From Branchiostoma floridae (Eukaryota; Chordata; Leptocardii; Amphioxiformes; Branchiostomatidae), in contig NC_049996.1 of assembly GCF_000003815.2 (NCBI RefSeq), forward strand, positions 7,722,857 through 7,786,856: a stretch of DNA of 64,000 bases, in the 5' to 3' direction. The translations under genes and the position numbers were made by a program. This document shows, piece by piece, positions 55,151 through 64,000 of this stretch. Position 1 is the stretch's first letter, and each line of letters opens with the position of its first letter. The notes under the pieces were generated by a model. The model was not told the DNA's origin, made no database searches, and saw only the letters and a program-made list of their open reading frames with translations.

Positions 55151-55985
55151 TCTTTATTCATTCATTCAATAACTGAATGTGGGGCGAAGGCACACTTTTT
55201 AATCACGTAACGTGTGACATACCATCAAGCAGCGACGCGTTTTGCTGAGTATAATGGAGTGTATCGATATTGCATGATGTGATGGTTTCAGTTTTCCCTG
55301 ATATTGTCGATATTGACGAAAAGGGAAAATATGTCAGTCGCAACTGCCAAAGTCGCAACCAGAGAACCGCGCGCCCCGTACAGGTGATGCAGACAATTGT
55401 TTGATCGCTTCATGCACGTGAGTTTATAATTGGATCAAATCTAAGCTCTCGTCGGTCTTGGGTCAGTTTACCATAATCGTAATAACCATGGGGACAACTC
55501 GAACATAAAGGCAGGCTCTATGAGTCGGAAATATATATGATATAATGCTTATGGTATGATTTTTGTATGATGGCATCTTTTTGTTGATAGCATATCAGGA
55601 TACGATCTTCGAAAGAGCCTGACACGTAGAGCCGGCAAGCAGGCCGAGAAAATCATACCAGTACTCACGCTTGATCTGAACTTTTCGTGTAATATTCTTG
55701 TTGTCATGGTCTCTTTTAATCTATTTTTACACTTAAAGATATTATAGGAAGGTATTCTACAGCTAAGTCCACATTTTGTTGGTTAATCAAAGAAGCACAA
55801 AAGCGGCCAGGCGGCTATTCAAAAGAGACACAATTGAAAAATCGTACGACGCTGGAAAAATTTCGAACATCATCCGATGCGTTGCGATGGCTAAATTTGC
55901 TTACGGTTTTGCTGCGATTTACTGCGCTCATCGTACGATATGCGGAATATACCATCGCAAGAAATCATATTCTGCTCTATATTCG

Positions 55986-56460
55986 GGTTCTGATATAGAC
56001 CAGAGTCTGTAACCCAGGTAAAACGTGCCTGCTACCTTCAGTGTCATTGATAATGACTCAACTTCCAATTCTTAACATATAGTCTGACACAGTTTATCTG
56101 ACAGTGTCCTTAGAAGTTAATAGCAAAAAATCCTGTTTCTTTAATTAAAAAACCCGGGATTTTATCAGGGTATTCGAAAAAATCCCGTTTTTTTAAAAGA
56201 AAACCCGGGATTTTATTTGGGCACCCCCAAAAAACCCCGTTTTTTTTAAAAGAAAACCCAGGGATTTTTTTTAAAACCCGGACAAAAAAAACGGGATAAA
56301 TCCCGGGATTTTTTCTATTTTCAATGAAGCATAAAGACTCCCACTGGGGGATATAATGATCCGTTGGGTAACAAGAAACATTTTTACAAAATATTCGATA
56401 TATAGGTGTAGTTTGTGAAAGGCTACAAGCATTAGTCCCAAGTGCTCTGCTCAGTCCCAT
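55986..56460 (-). repeat. Right arm of the distant inverted repeat
   Basis: Inverted copy of 45350-45855, including the CCCGGG hairpin units and the flanking GGATCATTATA and GACTGAGCAGAGCAC segments. The arms enclose about 10 kb that includes both lectin exons. Confidence 0.8.
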
Positions 56461-56753
56461 CCCGGGCGTAAACCTATGTGTAAGGTTGACCGGTCGCCTG
56501 CAAATTAAAGAAAATTGGCGAAAAATTCGCAAAGTTGCCGCAATATTAAATGTGTCGGCGACGCAGATTTCCGTTTCGTAAACCGTCGTTGCCATCGAGA
56601 ACAGTCGATGCCATATTTTAGAACGCTCGTTGCCTTTTCAACGGACGATGCCATTTCCGAGCGAGTACTCGTGACGTGTTCGTGAAGTTTCCGTAACTTC
56701 TCGGAACATTTCTTAGAATTGTGGGCAATCGCATTTCTGGAAGACATGCAAAC

Positions 56754-56888
56754 ATGGCGTCAGAAGACCAATCACGTGTTGCAGAACTTCAGGCTGCAGA
56801 ACTTGCTGTTCCGTTGACGGGATCAGAAGCGCAACCAAAGTCCGTCAAGAAACCATCAGGATGGAACGGCTTTTACAACTCAGTTGCG
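56754..56888 (+). CDS. Candidate first coding exon of an unidentified gene
   Basis: ATG in a fair context (AACATGG), 45 codons (MASEDQSRVAELQAAELAVP ... KPSGWNGFYNSVA) and then a strong donor GTGAGT in phase 0. The preceding 250 bp are CpG-containing and non-repetitive, as for a promoter/5' UTR. The peptide is Ala/Glu-rich, then basic, and has no recognised domain. No downstream exon could be assigned. Confidence 0.4.
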
Positions 56889-57419
56889 GTGAGTCAACTT
56901 GCACCATAGGCGGTAGGCCATCGAGTTTTTGTTGAAATCAGTATTAGTTTGCTGTAATAAAAATCTGACTCCAAGGAAAGATTCCCTAGAATCGTACACT
57001 TATTACACACACGGTGTACTCGGTCCACGGAAAGATTGCCGAGAATCGTACACTTACACACACTGGGTACTCTGTCCACGGATAACGATAATTGCTACAA
57101 TGAGGATTTGATTAGATGAGTATCTGTTACAGTGTGTACAAACTTATTTCAAATACAAAAATGTATTTCATTTCACTTCCTAAATATTTTTAAAGTATTG
57201 GAAGGGGTTGACACATAAACAATATTAATTGCATTATTTGTGTGCAGAAAAATGTGACCACATGCTATTAATAGTCTAATAAAATGTTGGAACATGGCAT
57301 GAGCGGGCTCCTCTTCTGAGTACAGAAAGGAAATGTTTTCTAACATTTAGTTATGACGTAGAAAATTTCAATTGTAAAATGTACCTTTATTAACATCGAC
57401 AAACAAATTGTTTTTCTCT

Positions 57420-58395
57420 TCTTAATAAATGACGACAATACAGGTAAGTAAGGTGTGTTTCCTTTTATAACAGGCCAGGTAAGACGCCGTAGAGGTAAAT
57501 AAGGTGTGTTTCCTTTTATAGCAGACCAGGTAAGACACCGTACAGGTGAGTAAGGTGTGTTTCCTTGACTACAGACTAGGTAAGACACCGTACAGGTGAG
57601 TAACGTGTATTTACTTTGATTACAGACCAGGTAATACACCGTACAGGTGAGTAACGTGTATTTCCTTCGGTTACATACCAGGTAAGACACCGCACAGGTG
57701 AGTAAGGTGTGTTTCCTTTGCCTATAGACCAGATAGTGTATGATGCAGGTGAATAAGGCGTCTTTCCTTTGCCTATAGACCATATAGGCCATTAAACAGG
57801 TGAGTAAGGCGTCTTTCCTTTGCCTATAGACCAGATAGGGTATTATACAGGTGAGTAAGGTGCCTTTCCTTTGCCTATAGACCAGATAGGGTATTATGCA
57901 GGTGAGTAAAGTGTCTTTCCTTTGCCTATAGACCAGATAGGGTATTGTACAGGTGAGTAAAGCAACTTTCCTTTGCCTATAGACCAGATAGGGTATTATA
58001 CACTTAGCTTACCTGTACAATACCCTACATGGTCTATCTGCAAAGGAAAGACACCTTACTTGCCTGTATAATGCCCTATCTGGTCTATAGGCAAAGGAAA
58101 GACACCTAACTCACCTGTATAATGGCCTATCTGGCATATAGGCAAAGGAAAGTTGCTTTACTCACCCTATCTGGTCTATATGCACAGGAAAGACGCATTA
58201 CTCACCTGTATAATGCCCTATCTTGTCTATAGGCAAAGGAAACACACCTTACTTATCTGTATAATTCCCTATCTGGTATATAGGCGAAGGAAAGACACCT
58301 AACTTACCTTTATAATGCACTATCTGGTCTATAGGCAAAGGAAAGTTGCTTTACTCACCTATATGATACCCTATCTGGTCTATAGGCAAAGGTAG
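57420..58395. repeat. 51-bp tandem array folded into a large palindrome
   Basis: Left half: 51-bp units with CCTATAG at 57721, 57772, 57823 and 57874 and further copies, older units from 57440. Right half (58008-58395): the same unit in reverse orientation. The centre of symmetry is near 58005. Each + strand unit on the left contains TTTCCTTTGCCTATAG and CAGGTGAGTAAG. The minus-strand frame through the left half is open because 51 is a multiple of three. Confidence 0.88.
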
Positions 58396-58429
58396 ATTTA
58401 GGTGTCGTTGCGCGACGGCTGATATTTTT

Positions 58430-58660
58430 GTGGATATAGTGGGCATTCGCTAAAAAGACATTTTGCTGGGCGTTCGCTAAAAAGACCATCGAGAATCGAA
58501 AACTTTGATTTATGTCACTTCGGTTCCATGGATTGACTTGAAACTCAGGATTAATACATGGGAGCACAACGTGGACATATTCCAAGCAAAATAAATGAGA
58601 TTCGTGCAGCGCGGACTTCTCTAGAGTGGGCGTTTGTGGGCATTCGCTAAAAAGACCATG
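58430..58660. repeat. Short repeat GGGCATTCGCTAAAAAGAC, three copies
   Basis: Copies at about 58439, 58469 and 58639, the last immediately upstream of the zinc-finger frame. Spacing is irregular. Confidence 0.6.
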
Positions 58661-58747
58661 CGATTCAAGTGCAACCACTGTGACAAGACATTTCCTCAGA
58701 AAAGAAATCTATTAAGACACCAGCAGAAATCCCACAACATCAACTGA
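58658..58747 (+). CDS. Single C2H2 zinc-finger open frame
   Basis: ATG followed by FKCNHCDKTFPQKRNLLRHQ and KSH: a perfect Cys-X2-Cys-X12-His-X4-His finger, ending in TGA after 29 codons. In the +1 frame the sequence goes on as a Leu-heptad peptide (LIARLEQQVESLTGIL) before a stop. Finger plus coiled coil in adjacent frames suggests the end of a larger gene or transposon protein with a one-base lesion. It lies directly next to the palindromic array. Confidence 0.45.
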   Translation: MRFKCNHCDKTFPQKRNLLRHQQKSHNIN

Positions 58748-58859
58748 TCGCAAGGTTGGAACAACAGGTTGAATCTCTCACTGGGATACTTGCCCATATG
58801 CCTTTTCACCAAAAGTTTTTACTGTGTCTGCACTGTTATTATATTTGAAAGTTTGTAAG

Positions 58860-60492
58860 TAAATGGTTGTCATTATGTTGGGTTTATTTCACAGAAACTT
58901 AAGATACAATTTACAGACACAGGAAAACAATCTAGTAGTAGTAATAGTACCAGTCATTATTTGATTAATCTACATTCAAATATGTTATTGCCTCAGTGGG
59001 GCTGGTTTACTCGATAAATGTTCATTGTGATTTTTACCTTTGGCAATTGTAAGATTTTTGAGCGTGAAAAGAATTAGAGTACTTAAGTTATTTTTAAAGG
59101 GCTAATATTTCACCCGTACACATCTATCAAGCTAGGAAGGAGATGTTTGGTAGTGTTATAAACAAGAACGAAGATTTAGAACATCATATAGCAAGCTTTA
59201 AAAGGTAGCCAATTTTGAGATTGAAAAAGGTCTATACTCTTCTGTTCATTTTATCTAGAGCCACTGAAGTACAAATGAAACCTGGCCATTCATATTCCTG
59301 TACTGTACATGTTTTATTTTGATCAACCACTGTCTTGTATTTCCTGATTTATGCATAAGCTATGTACAGTGAATATATGTACCATTGTACCATGAACATG
59401 TAAGTTACAAAGTAATGGATCACTATGGAATATGCAAAGAAAATTCCTTACACTTTACATACAAGGCAGAATGTTTAATAACACTCCTTTTCAACAGCAG
59501 TTAATGATGAAAGGATTTCTACTCCTCCATTACAAACTATACTATTCACAAGTGCAACACAATACATCTTTCAAGCAAATAAAAGTAACCTGATCTATGA
59601 CAAAGTTCTCTGCCTGAGTATCTCATCTTCTTAAATACATATGGACAGATAGAACTTGAGCCACATCACAAGCACGTCTGATCATTATGTAAGAAGCATG
59701 TAAAGTACAGAAAGTAAAGATAATATATACATAGCGTGCAGAGAGAGGGAGAAGGCTTGTACAAACCCTCCTCTTAACAAAGACTGAAATAATTGAAACA
59801 GGAAACAAAGGACAACAAGTCATAGATATAGATAAGTCCCAACTAAATGGTTAACGACAAGAAAATATAGCAACTAAATTGTACCATAAATGAAGCTATC
59901 CAATAGTATGTTAACATCAAATACAGTACAATAATGGTATTCAAGTCTCGAATTACAATAATGTAAAACGCCTTTTCAGTCACAATCCTTATCTATTCTA
60001 ACACTGAGGGGACTAAACAGATATAACAACTGTAGTAAACAATTTCATACATATTGCTGCATTCCTTTTACAAAAAAATCCACAACTTGCATTAGTGATT
60101 ATCATTGCCTTACAATATTTGAAGGTCAGTGGCCCAAATTGGCTTCTTTGTGAACACAATACCATGTTGCATTGTTGAAAAAGTAAAATTACAATTGTTT
60201 TCAAGCCTATAGCTCAGGTACTTCAGTACAAAACTTTACAAACATAGTTACCAAGAAACAGACAAAAATACATATTACCCTGGTAACACCACAGAAATGA
60301 CCCATGGTGGGAGCATTTCAGTACTAGCCTACTACATTAGGAGAACATGCAAGCTAATAAAGTAAAAAGTAAGGTCTATTTTGATCCAACCAGTCATATT
60401 TCCATAGCATCATTGCTGGACTTAGAAATATGTAAGGGCATTTCTTATCCCATCTTTTTGCTACATGCCAATTATAGTTTTTACTACTTCTT
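58860..60492. other. No gene seen
   Basis: AT-rich single-copy-looking DNA between the zinc finger and the transposase relic. Short frames on both strands have no domains. Confidence 0.5.
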
Positions 60493-63487
60493 TCAAGAAG
60501 AATCTGTTCTTCTTTTCTCCCATTGTATATGTCTTGTTTTTGATTTCACTACATGAGACCCTGACTTTTTGCTGGTGTTTGTGTTTGACTTCACAGCTTT
60601 AGCCAAACTGTGGGAACGCTTACATTTCTTACGAGGTACTTCTAAGCTTGGTTGTGCTGACTGTAGTTTTGCAGGCCTTCCTTTTGGGACTGCCCGGTGG
60701 CTGCCATTTTCACACTTCCTTTTTCTATTTGGCTGGACTCTGGATTTTATTCCGACACCTGTTTTCTTCAACTCATAAGACCCAAAATTGTGCAGTGCTT
60801 TTACAAGATTTGCATGCATTGTTGAAGGCCCAGCAAGACTTGTGACTCGCTTTGAAAACTTGATAATTGCTGTAGCTAGATTTGTATCATTGGTTGATTT
60901 CAGTTTCTCTGTAATCTGCTCACATGCCATATGTAGCAAATTTGATGCCGTGTCAATACATGCATCAGGTTCCCGCTCTTCACAGACCTGCTCCTCGACC
61001 TCTGTCTCAACCTCTGTCTCACCCATTGCTGTTGGGAGCTCATTATCCACATGATTTAACAACACTTTGGTCAACAGTTCGCAAATCATTGTAATACGAC
61101 AGCGGCAACGCTTTCCCAATTGCAATCTTAGCCAGTTTCTGTCTCTCTTCTGCATTAGTGACAGAGACAAAATCAATACAATGTACCTTCTTAGCTGCCC
61201 ATAATATATACTGATGCTTGCAGAGAGTGCCATCTTTTCCAATGGTGCAGCTGCAAACTCCCACTGTCATGTCTACTGTGTGGCTGGAACAAAAAAGGGA
61301 CATAAGTTATACAGATACAATAAAATCCCAAACCCAAAAATCTTAACTCCAAAAGCAAGTTCTTTTGTAAACAGATTACAGTAATAATATACTAATATAA
61401 CTACACATTCAAAATTTGATTTTGTAAAATTGCAGTGCAGGTTAAGAACATTGAGACGATTCTACAATGTAACTGAATAGTGTACAGCCCCTCTCCCTTT
61501 CACACACACATTCAAACCCTTAATTAGCAAATATGATAAATAACATGTATGCAACAATGAATACACCTGGACATCTTGAATATCAAATATCATTAAGCCA
61601 TGGTCTATTCTGGACGGAAGAAAAGGAAGTTACAAAAGCTGCAAAACCATGAAGTAATATAAACACAGATCTGTAGTACCTTTGTACTAGATTAGACGCA
61701 CTTGCAATCCGGAACACATTGTTCTCGAACTGCTCCACAGATGAGATGTAGGCAGTCTGCTCCTCTTGTGAAGGGACCCGGAATCCTGTCCCTCCATCTT
61801 TACCTGCTCCCATAAAGCGCCGATTGTAGGTTACATCAAAGCTCCCGTCTTCTAGTGACAGCAACTTTGTCTTGTAGTGATCTTCTAAGTCTGCTGTAAT
61901 CTTCTCTACAAGATCCACTACATTGTACTCCTTAACTCTTCTTAAGACAGTGTCCTTCAAAACAAGAAATTGTGCTTCTACAAAATTATTTGTCTGATTA
62001 CCTCTCACAAGTAGGTTACCTCCAAAGCAGAGGGCAAATGCCTCTTTCTTCTTACACAGACCTGACACATATGTGGTGAAGTTGCAATACAGTTTACATT
62101 TGCTATCCTGAAACAAGTCTGCACAACATTTATGAAATGTCTCTTCGGCATACAGGCACGTCTTGAACAGACTTAACAAGTGCGGTCGATCCTCCTGTCT
62201 TATGTTGTTTCTCTTGTCATGGAGCCATCTCCATACTTGCTGGAGAATATGAAATGTGCATAGTAACAGAGTTGCCCTTGGCCATTCTTGGCTAAGAGCA
62301 TTACGCTATTCATTGCAGTTATCTGTCAGTATGACACTCGGACCAACTTCTGGTCCATTGCCATAAAAGGCATCAGGTGGCAACAATGACTAAAGTGCCT
62401 GAAAACCTTCACACAGGGTACTCTCTTTCTCATCACTTGTTATTACAATACCTAATGGTAGTGCGCCAGCCACATGGTAGGTGCACAACATGAATACCTT
62501 TAAGTTATGTTCTTCTGTATTTGAAGTGGCATCAACAAACACAAGTTCAGCTGACTGAGGAACTTCCCTACGGACTCTCTTCATTAACGGTGTTACAAGT
62601 GCGATTATCAGAGGCTTGCTGTCACCCTCATAGATCTGGCACTTTATGCTTGCCTCTGGATTTTCTTCTTTATATGAATCGAGTCTTTCTTTCAGCTTGA
62701 CAAACATTTGACTGTCTTTTCCTCCATACCTTTCCCTCCCAAACTGTTCATACAAATAATTGAAGTCTCTCTTCCTGGGCATGATGGAGCGGTCTGCCTT
62801 TTGTCGGTGAAAGGTGATCTCATCCATACAGTCACTTTTGAGGTCGCTCAAAAACTGCTGTCTAGCAGTAGATGGTGTCAGACCAGACTCAAAAAGCTTA
62901 TAGACTTTGTCTATTGTTTCCTCTGACAAATCTTTGAAGTTGGAGGCTTCCAACGTGCCAACTGAGTGATTGTGCTGACTGTGAATGTCGATGGTAGTGA
63001 CATTTTCTTTTGAGATCTTCATCACTAACTGGAATGGGCAGTTTGTATTCTTAACCCTAGCCGTAGGGTCAATGCCAAGTCTGCGCTGAGGGTCTTTGCT
63101 TGGACTCCACTGTCTTGTGTTGTGTTGACAACGGTAGTAAGTCCGCAGGAAAAAGCCAGACGTCTCACCCTTGACTGTCCCCTTCCTCAGGCAAGTGTTG
63201 GTTATGGCTCCATATTCAAGTAACCAGTCATTGTAGTTGTCAGTAGTCAGGTCTGGTGTTTCGACACTTGCATCAAACCCAGAGGAGGTGCCCCGGAGAC
63301 TTGTTATCTTGTAACGGCAATCCTCTGGTAAAGTTTCAAGGAATGCTTTCTCATCAACTTCACTTGAATCCTGAAGCTTTTTCAAGTCATTCATCTCCTC
63401 AATCGATGATCTTATGAGATCAGCATATGATTCTCGGGCTGGGTCTGGTCTTCCTTCAGCCACCCCAACGTGCTTGGCCTCCTTTGC
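60493..63487 (-). pseudogene. MULE-type transposase with SWIM zinc finger, interrupted
   Basis: Minus-strand exon from 63487 (after TTTGCAG): an N-terminal FAR1/FLYWCH-like zinc-binding region (TYYRCQHNTRQW, NTNCPFQLVMKI, IDIHSQHNHS), then the MULE core with ELVFVDATSN (first Asp), GPSVILTDNCNE (second Asp), TLLLCTFHILQQVWRWL (CxxH) and NQTNNFVEAQF. Donor at 61679 (AAAG|GTAC). Exon 2 from 61283 in matching phase 2 has the SWIM motif GVCSCTIGKDGTLCKHQY. Two TAG codons interrupt the single frame (62390-62392 and 62306-62308). Near 61040-61110 the frame must change to reach the acidic then basic C-terminal segment (KGRPAKLQ, KSHVVK region) ending at 60493. Otherwise 3 kb is open, so it is a recently inactivated DNA transposon, or a host copy with readthrough. 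Confidence 0.75.
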
Positions 63488-64000
63488 CTGCAAACTGAAG
63501 AAGGGTAAACAAAATAATGTTTATCACAAATGAGCATGGAATCCTCTTTCATAAGACTTGACTTACATAAGATTGTATATGATTGTAATGCCATGTACGG
63601 TAGGTGAGAAGTTTTATATAGGGCTATAATTCTTTTAGGTCTGAGACACATGAAAAGAAAAGCCAGGTGTTAATGCAGTTGGGAGTCCGTCAAAGTCTGC
63701 TAGAACAGAAGATTCACAGAACAAAACTTTGCCGAAAGTCAACTGCATGTTTGAATGACAATAATGTCTGCATACTTTGTGTTTGTTTCCAGCCCCACAT
63801 GCAGCATTCGAATTCAAAATTATTCTCAAAATGGGCTGTTCCAAAAAGTGTGGTGGGGTGGAAGAGGTTCAAATTCAGGTTTTGTCCCTGCCCCGGTTCC
63901 AATCAGTTCCAATCCAGAATCCCTAAGTTCCTAGAAAAATTGACCGATCTCTCCCTAATTCCACAATTTTGTCACATCTAACCTAGCTTCAAATACACCT
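63488..64000. other. Upstream side of the transposase relic
   Basis: An upstream exon of the transposase may lie here or beyond the window. The minus-strand frame at 63635-63844 has several cysteines but no domain I recognise. Confidence 0.35.

Noticed and set aside
57340-57792. 150-residue minus-strand frame with 17-residue repeats
   Set aside because: It is the translation of the 51-bp tandem array, with no evidence of a gene start or domain.

Overview
The window is animal genomic DNA, most likely from an amphioxus (Branchiostoma). It is intron-rich with short exons, encodes extracellular-matrix and receptor modules typical of chordates, and is packed with tRNA-derived SINEs, foldback MITEs, decayed LINEs and minisatellites. 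The species call is inference. It rests on the combination of a somatomedin-B/kringle/LDLa seven-transmembrane receptor (a kind of architecture I recall being reported for amphioxus GPCRs) with many short foldback elements. Four assembly gaps (runs of N) lie at 32561-32809, 35883-35982, 37753-37852 and 41347-41446.

Left third (2.7-18.8 kb, + strand): a type IV collagen-like gene. It has two N-terminal exons (one cysteine-rich, 7S-like), about 16 Gly-X-Y exons and a complete C-terminal NC1 double domain with all 12 cysteines. All exon phases agree except for one pair of exons that look mutually exclusive. The triple helix is only about 320 residues against about 1,400 in classical collagen IV, so the protein resembles the short-chain (spongin-like) branch of the family. 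Its introns hold MITEs, a LINE tail, a SINE, a 56-bp tandem array and a large nested foldback.

Middle (18.8-33.6 kb): mostly gene-poor repeat DNA. The exception is a minus-strand two-exon gene fragment (about 23.1-25.6 kb) that joins a C2-like domain to a long acidic octapeptide repeat encoded by a 24-bp minisatellite.

Right-middle (34-49.1 kb, - strand): the most striking locus. Phase-compatible exons encode, from N to C: an F-type lectin domain with a perfect fucose-binding signature, two LDLa modules, a kringle, a somatomedin B domain, a Cys-rich glycosylated ectodomain, a seven-transmembrane region of adhesion/secretin/methuselah type without a recognisable GPS, and a cytoplasmic tail in a shifted frame ending in a 21-bp minisatellite. 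Joining all modules into one gene is inference from strand, order and intron phase. An assembly gap interrupts the chain just before the SMB exon.

Right end (45-64 kb): repeat-rich. There is a pair of about 0.5-kb inverted repeats roughly 11 kb apart that encloses the lectin exons, three tandem 645-bp units with CCAAT/TATA-like elements, a 51-bp repeat array folded into a large palindrome, a candidate first coding exon (56754-56888), a lone C2H2 zinc finger, and a MULE/SWIM-type transposase (60.5-63.5 kb, - strand) interrupted by two in-frame TAG codons and a downstream frame change.
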